From Liolophura sinensis (Eukaryota > Mollusca > Polyplacophora > Chitonida > Chitonidae): 64,000 nucleotides of DNA. The DNA lies in the NCBI RefSeq assembly GCF_032854445.1, contig NC_088302.1:51428046-51492045 (forward strand), written 5' to 3'. A program made the position numbers and the translations under genes. The notes beneath the pieces are model-generated. The model was not told where the DNA came from and did not search any database. It saw only the letters and a program-made list of their open reading frames with translations. Below are positions 27,340 through 36,114 of this stretch, one piece after another (within the stretch, counting starts at the first letter, position 1; each line of letters begins with the position of its first letter).

Positions 27340-28204
27340 TGAGTATAATGGGGACACGTTTCAATGCAAATTTACAAATGTACTCTAAGCAGTCAAGTGT
27401 ATGTCTGAATACAAAACGCATGCGCAGTACTGGCGTGTTTAAGCGATTATGAAGACAGGCTATACTAACAAGTGTATTCCTTCTTGATCCACATAGATAT
27501 GCAATCGTATATTTAAAAAATATCAGCACGAACTGGTGCTGAAAATATCTCCTCGTTCATTTGATTAGTTCTGGCCATAATAGGGCTGCCGTACTGCCGA
27601 TGTGGCGTTATAAGCCATAATATTCATTGATTCTTTTAATCATACATGTAGGTCTGTAGTTTTACTAATGTCAACCCATTAAAAAATTGCGGGACTTCTT
27701 AAGAAATTTAAATTCAACATGATAAAATGTTACTCTAAAAGTTAGGAAGATATTAATCTACAGGTAGAGACTATACAGTTGGTGCAAATCTCGGAAGCTG
27801 TCTAATGTCATTGCAAAACACACAGGAATATGGACAACGAAGTGGGAAAAAATGGTTTTACTCGTCTGTAAGCTGTTTACATACATAGAGGTTTTAAAAG
27901 CTAACAGGCTATGAAATCAACAAGGAACCCGGTGTTAAAGTTACACTGGTGTGGGTGGGGATTGGGGTAGAGCTGGAGGTGGATTATCAAATCATCGATT
28001 ATCAAATTATCGAAGAAAAAACTATATTATACCTTACAGCGTTTCTTTCCTAAGGCACGGCTTGGTTGTAATAATATATTCCGCGTTTTAATAAAAGATG
28101 TATTGAAAGAAAAACATAACGAGTTTAAAACAGGTTGCATGTATAAAACTCCTTGGAATGGCGATTGCGAAGGGAACGTTGGTTGCAATAATTATGTCTA
28201 CATT
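27340..28204 (+). repeat. Tandem-array unit, copy 7 (left part, interrupted by the Polinton)
   Basis: The unit runs to TACATT at 28199-28204 and resumes at 45907. Removing the Polinton and one TACATT leaves a unit of about 2.73 kb, the same length as copy 4. Confidence 0.9.
28199..28204 (+). repeat. Polinton target-site duplication, left (TACATT)
   Basis: TACATT directly precedes the TIR and is repeated at 45907-45912. Uninterrupted array copies read GTCTACATTAGAGCAATGAG here, so the 6 bp duplication is exact. Six base pairs is the diagnostic length for Maverick/Polinton integration. Confidence 0.95.
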
Positions 28205-28288
28205 AGTAGTATAGAATGTGACTTAGGTGTCGCTTTGGGGAGCCGTTTTTTGTGGTTTTGGGGAGTCGTTTTTTGTGGTGATGTGGTG

Positions 28289-28335
28289 GTGACGTCACAC
28301 CTGCCAGCCCGAAGGGCTGGTAGGTGTGACGTCAC
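28289..28335 (+). promoter_or_regulatory. TIR hairpin with two CRE (TGACGTCA) palindromes
   Basis: A near-perfect inverted repeat with 22-base arms (one mismatch) around a GAA loop. Each arm starts with GTGACGTCACAC, so TGACGTCA occurs at 28290-28297 and 28327-28334. The same structure is at 45776-45822. It could bind CREB/ATF-type host factors or an element-coded terminal protein; that role is inferred. Confidence 0.7.
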
Positions 28336-28506
28336 CCCTCAGTTGTGGGTTTTTCCCTCACCGCGGGGCGTATGTGTATAGACGAGTGTGATATGTTGTA
28401 TAGTATAACAGTATAGGGAAAAAAAGAGCGAAAAAAAAGAGGCAAAACGTCGGCTTGTAAAGTCGAGTGGGACAGCTCGAAAAGAGCTCCCGGGCGCCAA
28501 AACGGG

Positions 28507-28609
28507 CCAATGGGTGAGCTGGATTTGCCCCAAAACTGCCCAATGGGAGGCCCGCAAAACGGACCAATCAGCGTGCGAGAAGAGGTTACATAAGAAAAAA
28601 CGAACCAAT
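28507..28609 (+). promoter_or_regulatory. CCAAT-box cluster (four), left TIR promoter
   Basis: CCAAT occurs at 28507, 28540, 28564 and 28605. The last two are in the NF-Y-like context ACCAATCAGCGTG. The cluster lies 120-220 bp upstream of the ATG at 28729. The module is repeated three times on the right side of the element. Confidence 0.65.
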
Positions 28610-28728
28610 CAGCGTGTGGTGAATTTCCGCGTAGATAGGTACAAAAAGACAGGTGCAGGAGTAGCAGATCACTTCACCCGAAGACACCGACCGAGCGAGC
28701 GAGCGAGCGACCGAGTAAACAAGCAACG

Positions 28729-29157
28729 ATGGATCAAGAGGATTTCGAGGTTAATATGGAGAAGAAGACGTTGGAGGAGAAGAAGACGGAGAAGCTATTT
28801 ACCTGCGAGGTGTGCGATCGAGGGTTCACCCGACGCGATAGCTGGCGACGTCATCAAAAAACACAGCACGGCGATAAGGAAAAGAAGACGGAGAAGTATT
28901 TTTGCCGGGTGTGTGCCCAGCATTTTACCCTGCGGCGTAACTGGCTCCGGCACCAGCGGACACATCACCAGCCCCAGACAAACAAAAGATTCACCTGTCC
29001 GACCTGCGACCGGGCGTTTTTGCGCCGAGGACATTTGATCCGCCATCAACAGCGCCATGGCAACAAACGAGAACGTGTGTGGTATTGTGAAGACTGCGAG
29101 AAGTCTTTCTACCGGTTGTGGGATTGGCGGACCCATCAACGTGGGAAACACGGCTCG
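28729..29157 (+). CDS. Four-finger C2H2 exon, predicted first exon of the DNA polymerase gene
   Basis: 143 codons encode four C2H2 fingers at residues ~26-47, 59-80, 90-110 and 120-141, with a short acidic/basic leader. Finger ligands are intact (C-E-V-C, C-R-V-C, C-P-T-C, C-E-D-C). The frame meets GTAAGT at 29158 exactly on a codon boundary, and beyond that it decays into a T-rich stretch and stops at 29214. A phase-0 acceptor (GTTACAG) at 30896 opens the polymerase frame. A 1,739 bp intron joining the two is therefore likely, giving a polymerase with N-terminal fingers. Such fingers are common at the start of Polinton polymerases in my recollection. The alternative is a separate 161-aa protein. 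It is driven by the TIR promoter. Confidence 0.75.
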
Positions 29158-29281
29158 GTAAGTTTTTTTTTTATTATTTTATTTTATTTTTCTCCACCCC
29201 AAGCAGCAGGTTGAGTGACCTACTAACCCACGAAGACGCCGCTTGATTATGGAGGTTGAAAAGCCACTCTATTGCAGGAAT

Positions 29282-29354
29282 GGCCGGTTAGCTCAGTCGG
29301 TAGAGCGTCGAGCTAACAATGCGAATGTCACGGGTTCGAGCCTCATATCAGCCA
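29282..29354 (+). tRNA. tRNA-Val(AAC)-like sequence, probably degenerate
   Basis: The 73 bases fold as a cloverleaf with a perfect A box (TAGCTCAGTCGG) and B box (GGTTCGAGCC). The anticodon loop reads CTAACAA (anticodon AAC), and a T-rich run follows at 29362. Mismatches in the acceptor (C4-A69), anticodon (A-G) and T stems (C-A) argue for a pseudo-tRNA or a tRNA-derived piece. The Pol III promoter parts are intact. It lies inside the polymerase intron, in sense orientation. Confidence 0.55.
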
Positions 29355-29890
29355 GTAGACATTTTTTCATTTTTGTTGGTGGGCATTGATTTTTTTTTAT
29401 CATTTTCGTTTCTTTGCATACTATTTCGTTTTAAATAACGACGAGTATGTTGAATTTGGGGATAGTCTTTGAAGTCCAAATGTTGAATCATGTGCATGTA
29501 TGAGTAGTTGCTTTCCGCGTTCAGCGTTGGTCATCTCAGACTTGGTGATCAAAAGGGTCCGTTTCCAAAAAAAAATCATGCGCACAATAAATGTACATGA
29601 TTTGTTTGTTTCAGGCTGGGGATAAATTAGGGGGAGTAATTTGCTTCTTGAAAGTTAATTTAAGACAGTAAGAGCTATCTCATGTTACATGTTTGTAACA
29701 GTATATGAAAAAAAGTATAAAAAAAAACTTCTTTACTGGATCATATGCAATAAGACATGCTGCATTTCATTGCTGAAAATTACTATGCAGCCGATCAAAA
29801 CAAAAAAACACGTGTCCAAACAAAATCCACGTGTCAAAACAAAGCACAGCTGACAACGATATGTTTCCTGAACAATGGTGAACGGGAATA

Positions 29891-30020
29891 CCTATCTGGG
29901 TGGTTCCTATGTTTTATGTATTAAAAAAAAAAAGGGACTGGGTCAGTGTGTCAGTGTGTCATGCTAGGGCTGCTATCTATCGGAATGGTTCCTATGTATT
30001 ATGTATTAAAATAAATTTTT
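29891..30020 (+). repeat. Promoter-like repeat block, first copies (1.5 units)
   Basis: Block: GGGTCAGTGTGTCAGTGTGTCA, a TATCTATCGGAATGG stretch, CCTATGTATTATGTATTAAAA. A full copy lies at 29940-30020, a partial copy (TGGTTCCTATGTTTTATG) at 29891-29931, and a further full copy at 30709-30796. It contains the dispersed TGACACACTGAC motif and a TATA-like end. Confidence 0.7.
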
Positions 30021-30708
30021 TCAGCGGATTGACGCTTCATTTTAATTAGTAGATTACCACATAAAGTAGTTGTCTATCGGTCACCTTCAGACGTTGTTGT
30101 TGTTTCCAATTAATTAATATTACGTAATATTACGCTTCGTATTCGCTAGATTTCTTATTGAACAGTAGTTTTAGTTCAATATATTTAAGGATAGTTGTGT
30201 CTTTTAATAGTTTGTAACTCCAGTAAAGCCGGATAGAAAGCTTGAGTAGCTTAGAGGATATTTCCTTATGTATTTCGTAGTAGAAATCCATGAATGTGTG
30301 CAGTGTCAAATGTATGTAAACAAGGGGGATAACTCCTGATGGAATACGCTTAGCAGGGGCGACTACTTTTGTTGGAATACTGGAAATAAGGGGCATAACT
30401 CTAAATGTCAAACGACAATACGTGTCTGGAAAGAGTAATATATAGTCATTTTCTTTATTTTTTGTTCCAAAACTGTATAGGGGTTTTGCAGAGTTAACAA
30501 TTGTATCAGTATATATATCTATATATATATATATAGATTTATTTTATTTAGTTCATATTTGTGTAAAGCAAACTCATGTCACAATTCATTTAAACACATT
30601 GTATGACTTTATTTCACTTAATTTACAATATCCCATGGAAATTAATTATGGTTTGTTGTTATTTAAATCGGGCACTCATTTACCATCCTTGAGACGACCC
30701 CCAATAGT

Positions 30709-30796
30709 ATGGGTCAGTGTGTCAGTGTGTCAGTGTGTCATGCCAGGGTTAATATCTATCGGAATGGCTCCTATGTATTATATGTATTATAAAATT
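30709..30796 (+). promoter_or_regulatory. Promoter-like repeat block upstream of the polymerase exon
   Basis: Second full copy of the 29940-30020 block, here with three GTCAGTGT units, followed by GTATTATAAAATTTT about 100 bp before the predicted acceptor. It could be an internal promoter giving a finger-less polymerase starting at the ATG at 30888. That ATG is in frame and overlaps the acceptor. Confidence 0.45.
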
Positions 30797-30896
30797 TTTT
30801 AGCGGAACATATGTACATATGCACATATGTACAATAGTATGTATATAGAGTATGTCTAGGGTTTGGTTATAACGTCTACACCCTTGTATGTTACAG

Positions 30897-33011
30897 AGAC
30901 CTGTTTCATCTACCACCACCACCATCACCGACGACAACAAACCCAGCACGAGTCAAGCTCAAGTGAGTTTAGCGGGGGATGCCTCGCTGGGAGAAGAAAA
31001 GAAAAAACAAAAGAAAAAAAGTCCAACGAGCCAGTTCGAGCCCGACCCGGTACAGCCTCACGAGGCTGTCTTGCCGAGCGGTGACAGTGACGTACGGGAG
31101 TTGTACCAGCGGCATTGGCGATCGATCAGGACGTATTTCCATCGCCACAAGCCAATTCAAGACTGCTATAATTACCGACTGAGTGATCTCGGTGCTATCC
31201 CAGCCTATGTAGACGAGATTTACGAAGACCAACCGACTGCTTTCACTATCAATTACAGTTTTGGATATATCCTCCGCCACAAAGAGACGGGTCAGGTGCG
31301 GTATTATTACCCGAGCACCAACAACACCCGAGTACTCGACGCACCGTACCGCGTGGCGAGTCGGGCTGACCTGCGAGGATTCCACACCCAGCATCTCCTC
31401 ACCCAAGACCCGCTTACCTGGGCCCAAAAACAACGCCCCAATACGAAATGGACCGTCGACCTCATCACCAACGTGCTGTTTTTCGTCCACAAACTACCGC
31501 ATCAGCCTATCGGTAAAGGTGGGGTGACGTTACCCTCTTACCTGAAAGGAAACAAGGGGCTACACACGTTGGTGGGTGGAGCTCATGGTCCTTACAGGGA
31601 CTATTTGTGTTTGTTTCGGTGTCTGGCCGTTCATCTAGACCAAGCCGACCCCAAAAACTGCGACGCCCAGGCTGGGGTGTATTACCGCAGGTATCTGGAG
31701 GAAATGGAGATGGAGCCGAGGTATTTCCGCGGAGTACCCCTCAGTGCGCTGGACACGGTGGAAAGCCTGTTTCAAGTGAACATTCAAGTCTACCAGCTCA
31801 TCCCCATGGACAGGTCGTACTCAGCACAACTCATTCACCGCAGTGCCGAGCGTTATTCTACACCTACCCTGCGGTTAAACCTGTACCAGCGGCATTTCAG
31901 CTATATCAAAGACATGGGCCGTTATGCTCGATCTTTCACCTGCCAGGTGTGCCAGAAGAGTTTCCCGAAACTGTGGGAGTTACGACGGCACGGTCAAACG
32001 TGCACCGACGCCATTCGACGAAAGTACCCGGGGGGTGTCTTCCGCAATCAGCCCACCATTTTCGAAACGTTGGCGGACATGGGGATCGAACTCCAGGACG
32101 GTGACGACGGCATCTTCCCGTACCGAGCGTGTTATGACTTTGAGGCGTACTTGGCTCCGGTGAACCCGGTGGACGATGCGGCGACTACCTCGACGGAATG
32201 GACGGCTCAACACATCCCCATGAGTGTCAGCGTCAACTCTAATGTACCGGATTACGACCAGCCCGTGTGTTTCATCTCCACCGGCGATCCCCAGGCACTC
32301 GTCGGGGATATGATGGCTTACCTCAACACCATCAGCGAGATCAGTAGCGCCTATCTCCACGAGCGTTATGCTTACATCCTGGACGCCTTAGACGAGCGGA
32401 TCGATCCCGACGAGAAGAAACCGTCTTACACGCGCCGAGTGCGGGACAGATTCGCGACCTATATGGACCAACTCCCCGTCCTCGGCTTTAACTCGGGTAA
32501 CTACGACCTGAACTTAATCAAACAACAGCTTTACCCCCACCTGGTCCAGAGCGGTGATTTGGAGTATGTGATTAAGCGGAACAATAATCACATGGCCCTC
32601 GCCACACCACAGCTGAAATTTCTGGACATTCGGAATTACCTGGCCCCGAATTACAGTTACGACAAGTGGGTGAAAGCTTACGACTGTCACGTGACCAAAG
32701 GGAAATTTTGTTACAGCTACATAGACTCCCTGGCCCGGCTGGAGGAAACCACACTGCCACCGCAGCATGCTTTCGACAACGATCTCACCCACCAGCCGTG
32801 CACGGACGCGGAGTACAAGACCTTACAGACGGTGTGGCGAGAGCACGGCATGCGGACCGTCAAAGACTTGCTGCGGTGGTATAATAACCTAGATGTCATT
32901 CCCTTCATGGAGGCTGCGGAGAAGATGTCGGTGTTCTACCGAACCATGCATGTGGATGTCTTCAAACTGCATCAGCATACCAGGGCTTACCCTCCGCTAC
33001 TTATTCCATGA
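30897..33011 (+). CDS. polB: Protein-primed family B DNA polymerase, N-terminal part (exonuclease half)
   Basis: Frame of 707 codons counted from the ATG at 30888; 30897 is the predicted exon start. In that numbering: a low-complexity basic leader (1-60); a D-Y-L-C-L-F-R-C-L-A-V-H box at ~238-249 resembling the Cys box of OTU proteases; a C2H2 finger at ~352-372; Exo I (Y-D-F-E-A) at ~416; Exo II (F-N-S-G-N-Y-D) at ~534-540; and Exo III (Y-S-Y-D-K-W) at ~589-594. This is the 3'-5' proofreading domain of the self-synthesising polymerase that replicates the element from a protein primer at the TIRs. The frame ends at 33011 because of a frameshift near 32970-32985; the polymerase half continues in the +1 frame. 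Confidence 0.92.
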   Translation, partial: RPVSSTTTTITDDNKPSTSQAQVSLAGDASLGEEKKKQKKKSPTSQFEPDPVQPHEAVLPSGDSDVRELYQRHWRSIRTYFHRHKPIQDCYNYRLSDLGAIPAYVDEIYEDQPTAFTINYSFGYILRHKETGQVRYYYPSTNNTRVLDAPYRVASRADLRGFHTQHLLTQDPLTWAQKQRPNTKWTVDLITNVLFFVHKLPHQPIGKGGVTLPSYLKGNKGLHTLVGGAHGPYRDYLCLFRCLAVHLDQADPKNCDAQAGVYYRRYLEEMEMEPRYFRGVPLSALDTVESLFQVNIQVYQLIPMDRSYSAQLIHRSAERYSTPTLRLNLYQRHFSYIKDMGRYARSFTCQVCQKSFPKLWELRRHGQTCTDAIRRKYPGGVFRNQPTIFETLADMGIELQDGDDGIFPYRACYDFEAYLAPVNPVDDAATTSTEWTAQHIPMSVSVNSNVPDYDQPVCFISTGDPQALVGDMMAYLNTISEISSAYLHERYAYILDALDERIDPDEKKPSYTRRVRDRFATYMDQLPVLGFNSGNYDLNLIKQQLYPHLVQSGDLEYVIKRNNNHMALATPQLKFLDIRNYLAPNYSYDKWVKAYDCHVTKGKFCYSYIDSLARLEETTLPPQHAFDNDLTHQPCTDAEYKTLQTVWREHGMRTVKDLLRWYNNLDVIPFMEAAEKMSVFYRTMHVDVFKLHQHTRAYPPLLIP

Positions 33012-34866
33012 TTTACGCTCCGTGTTCACCCTCGTCGGTGAGAAAGACAAAGACATGCACGATTGCCTCAAGAAAAACATCGTGGGTGGGCCGAGTATCA
33101 TTTTCCACCGCTACCACGAACGAGGTGTGACCCGTATACGGGGCGGAAAGCTTTGTCAGCGCATCGTGGGATTCGATGCCAACGCGCTGTACCTGTACTG
33201 CCTGGCCTCACCTATGCCGACAGGTCACTGCGTCCGTTGGCGCCGTCAGGACGGGGAAGAGAAGTTCGTTCCCTCCGGCACCGCCACCCGTCTGGCTGAA
33301 AAATGGCTGGACTGGAAGGCACAGCAGCTGGGGGTATCGATCCGTCACCGACTCAACCACACCGAGAAGCGGATCGGTGATCGACAACTCCCCGTAGACG
33401 GGTTCGCCTATATCGACGGGCAGCCTACTGTGTTTCAATTCCACGGGTGTTATTTCCACTATCACGGCTGTCACCTGAATCACCCTCGCCCGGGGAAGGT
33501 GTGCTACAACGAGCGGCGGGGATTAACCCCCCAGGACTTACGGCAGGAGGTGGATGCGAACGACGCATACATTCGCTCCCAGGGCTATCCATTGGTAACG
33601 ATATGGGAGTGCGAGTTCCACCGCCAACGCGCGACAAACCCAGCCTTACGGGACTTCCTACAACAGTACGGTTTACCCCCGTCACAGCGACAACCCAAGA
33701 CACAAGCTCAGCTCATGGCGGCTGTCATTCAAGGTCAGTTGTTTGGATTTGTGGAATGTGACATCCACGTGCCGGACCACCTCAAAGCGGACTTTGCCGA
33801 ATGCCCACCCATCTTTAAAAACACCGAGGTGAGTCGGGCTGATATAGGCCCCACCATGGCAGAGTTCGCGGCTGTGAATGACATCATGCCCACACCCAGG
33901 CGTATGCTGATCGGGAGCATGTTTGGGAAGCAAATTCTGCTAGCCACACCTCTGCTCCAGTGGTATCTCGGTCGGGGATTGGTCGTCACGCACGTCTACC
34001 AAGCGATGGAATATACACCGGACCGAGCGTTCGAAGCCTTCGCAGACGCCGTCACCCAAGCTCGACGGGAGGGAGATGTCGACCCGACCAAAGCCCTGAT
34101 CGGAGAGACGATGAAGCTGTTGGGGAATTCAGGTTATGGAAAAACAGTCACCAATCAAGACCGACACGTGGATGTCAAAATCTGTGATCTGGCAAAAACA
34201 CGAAAATTACTGGCGAGTGTTCGGTGTCGAACCGTCGACCCCATCGACGAGACCACCTTTGAAGTGACGAGTAGCAAGAAGACCATTCGCTACAATCTCC
34301 CCTTGCAAATAGGGTGCATGGTCTACCAGTATGCCAAACTCCGCATGCTGGAATTTTATTACGATTTCATGGCTCGTTTTTTCGACAAGGCGGATTGGCA
34401 GTACTGTGAGATGGACACAGACTCTGCGTACATGGCTTGGTCCGACCCAGACTGGGAATCCCTCGTCAAACCCGAGCTGCGAGTTGTGTACGAGACCGAG
34501 CGGGATGCGTGGTTACCCCGTCGCGACCATTACGACCACGATAAGCGCACACCGGGGCTTTTCAAAGTCGAGTGGACCGGTGATGCCATCGTCAGTTTGT
34601 GTTCCAAGACTTATTACTGTTACGGCGGGGCATCCAACACCAAAGACAAACTCTCCTGCAAAGGTGTGAGCGCACGAGGTGTGGACAAGGCCGTGTACCT
34701 CTCTGTGTTGCGCAATCACCAAAGCGCGAGTGGTGTGAATCGGGGGATGCGGATGCGGGGTAATACGATGTACTCGTATACCCAACACAAAGACGCATTC
34801 ACATACTTTTACGGAAAGCGAAAAGTGCTCCCCGACGGGGTGAGCACCACCTATTTAGATCTGTAG
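32975..34866 (+). CDS. polB: Family B DNA polymerase, C-terminal part (palm/fingers), +1 frame
   Basis: Open frame 32893-34866, with conserved sequence beginning near 32976. Motif A (F-D-A-N-A-L-Y) lies at about 33170, motif B (K-L-L-G-N-S-G-Y-G-K) at about 34110-34140, motif C (D-T-D-S) at about 34420, and a K-x-Y box (S-K-T-Y-Y-C) near 34605. Between A and B is a G-F-A-Y-I-D-G...F-Q-F-H-G-C-Y-F-H segment that resembles a Vsr/PD-(D/E)xK nuclease-like insert known in this polymerase branch. All catalytic motifs are intact. It overlaps the upstream frame by ~120 bases and has no start of its own in a good position. Expression would need a programmed +1 shift, or this copy is inactivated by a one-base change (or the assembly is wrong). 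Confidence 0.92.
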
Positions 34867-35039
34867 AACGGTGCTATGGATACTCTACACACCCGGCTCC
34901 TGTGCTCTTGTGGTCTTGTGCTCTTGTGATACTTCCCACGGCCCTTTTCAGGGCCAACCAACTCTTCCCGAAAGAGTACTTTCTCAATCTAAGCACTAAA
35001 AAAAGAAAGAAAAGAAACCCCACACCAGACACAGTCTTC

Positions 35040-35040
<1 letters not shown>

Positions 35041-35072
<32 letters not shown>
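35041..35072 (+). repeat. Poly(T) homopolymer tract
   Basis: A run of nearly thirty T residues 180 bp after the polymerase stop. Its exact length is unreliable in assemblies. Confidence 0.9.
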
Positions 35073-35075
<3 letters not shown>

Positions 35076-35173
35076 GTACAATTTTTTTCATGTGTTTTAT
35101 CATTCGCAGTGGTACGTACGTGAAAAAGTTAAAAACGCCTAGCGGGGGGGCGGCGGGCCGGCAGCCGTAATAG

Positions 35174-35330
35174 CCTGACACACTGACCCGACTTGCCGTG
35201 CCTGCTACATCGTCATACATTGTTGCCGAGCGGTGCCTTGCCGGTATACGGCAGACGGCCTGGTAACAATGTATGACGCAACAATGTATGACGATGTAAC
35301 AGGCGGTGAGTGGGTCAGTGTGTCAGTGTG
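35174..35330. promoter_or_regulatory. Large inverted repeat at the convergent-transcription boundary
   Basis: The arms 35200-35226 and 35278-35304 match at 26 of 27 positions (core CATCGTCATACATTGTTGC). They are separated by a 51-base loop that holds another TAACAATGTATGACG copy. Outside them the dispersed motif is also inverted (35176-35189 and 35312-35326). The structure sits between the polymerase stop (34866) and the protease stop (35532). Confidence 0.8.
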
Positions 35331-35370
35331 CTATAGCTGGCCTGCATGCTGTTGTGGTAGTCCTCATCAT

Positions 35371-35376
35371 AATAAA
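35371..35376 (+). terminator. Poly(A) signal for the polymerase transcript
   Basis: AATAAA about 500 bases after the polymerase stop; the first clear signal on the + strand. Confidence 0.5.
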
Positions 35377-35428
35377 GAAAAAAGTCAAACCACCACGGTA
35401 TGTGAGTCTCATAGTCTCTTTTTTTAAT

Positions 35429-35434
35429 TTTATT
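35429..35434 (-). terminator. Poly(A) signal for the capsid/protease transcript
   Basis: TTTATT on the + strand (AATAAA on the minus) about 100 bases past the protease stop. It lies beyond the + strand signal, so convergent transcripts would overlap by roughly 60 bases or more at their 3' ends. Confidence 0.5.
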
Positions 35435-35531
35435 CCATACTGTATGGGGTAACAGGTCGAACAGGAAAAACAAGAACGTGGAATGCATAACACGTCGAAC
35501 TGGGAAGCAAGAATGTTATTTGATGAATGTT

Positions 35532-36089
35532 TTACAGTCCATGGGTGTGGAAAAAAAACGAGGGATGGATCCCAAACTGACGATCCACCCAATCGAACAC
35601 CCGTAAGTCATTATCATAGGTCGTGCACGCTGTGTCCAACGTGTGTACAATAGCATCCATGGGACGGCCTCGAGCTCGCTGGGTTAAGTAGTACACACAA
35701 TATTGACCGCACACGGTCGTGTCCAGACTCTGCAGCCGCCGATCGTTCCACGTCCAGTGATGTGTTCCCCGGTTAAGCCAAGCGGTGATATCGGGGTAGA
35801 GGGGTGGGAGTCCGTAGGAATCAAAGTATTCACCCCGGAGATGGGGTGGATTGGACCACTGGTCTATGAAGACGGCGACCCAATGTCGTCCTGGGCGAAG
35901 ACACGTGTCTGTGTTAATGATGCAGGCCCAGGGGGTCCAGGGGATCCTAGGGGTGGGGCGTGAGGGTCGTGAGGGGGGTGGGGGAAGTGAGGGGAGATGA
36001 TCCCGAGGGTAGACCCCACCTCCTGCCCCCACCACAGCCCGGGTAAACGCGTCTGTTTGTAGCACACGTCGCAATTGTACCGTGTCCAT
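35532..36089 (-). CDS. PRO: Adenain-like cysteine protease (capsid maturation)
   Basis: 185 aa with start ATG at 36089; a longer frame to 36131 would need a GTG start and overlap the capsid gene. The triad is visible in the order of C5 adenain proteases: His69 (G-R-H-W), Asp90 (Y-F-D-S-Y-G), Gln120 and Cys127 (Q-x6-C, in V-C-G-Q-Y-C). The N-terminal G-V-Y-P-R-D-H-L-P is also typical. It should cleave virion precursors during assembly. It is the last gene of the minus-strand cluster, 25 bases after the major capsid stop. Length is normal for Polinton proteases and no lesion is seen. Confidence 0.9.
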   Translation of the reverse strand: MDTVQLRRVLQTDAFTRAVVGAGGGVYPRDHLPSLPPPPSRPSRPTPRIPWTPWACIINTDTCLRPGRHWVAVFIDQWSNPPHLRGEYFDSYGLPPLYPDITAWLNRGTHHWTWNDRRLQSLDTTVCGQYCVYYLTQRARGRPMDAIVHTLDTACTTYDNDLRVFDWVDRQFGIHPSFFFHTHGL

Positions 36090-36114
36090 GTTGTTGTTTG
36101 TTGTTTTGGGCTGT

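Larger units (their letters stand above)
28205..28640 (+). repeat. Polinton left terminal inverted repeat
   Basis: It matches the reverse complement of 45471-45906. The outer ~310 bp look identical by eye, and the inner ~125 bp differ at about six positions. It holds a CRE-containing hairpin (28289-28335) and four CCAAT boxes, then leads into the zinc-finger gene 90 bp further in. Confidence 0.95.
29158..30896 (+). other. Predicted intron of the ZnF-polymerase gene
   Basis: The donor is TCG/GTAAGT and the acceptor TATGTTACAG/AGA, both phase 0. The intron holds a tRNA-like sequence (29282-29354), a repeated promoter-like block (29891-30020 and 30709-30796) and an AT-rich stretch with a (TA)n run near 30510. 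I see no coding signal otherwise; an open minus-strand frame at 30130-30411 looks random. Confidence 0.65.

Noticed and set aside
28514..29038. 174-codon Arg-rich + strand frame
   Set aside because: An out-of-frame shadow of the TIR and the zinc-finger exon.
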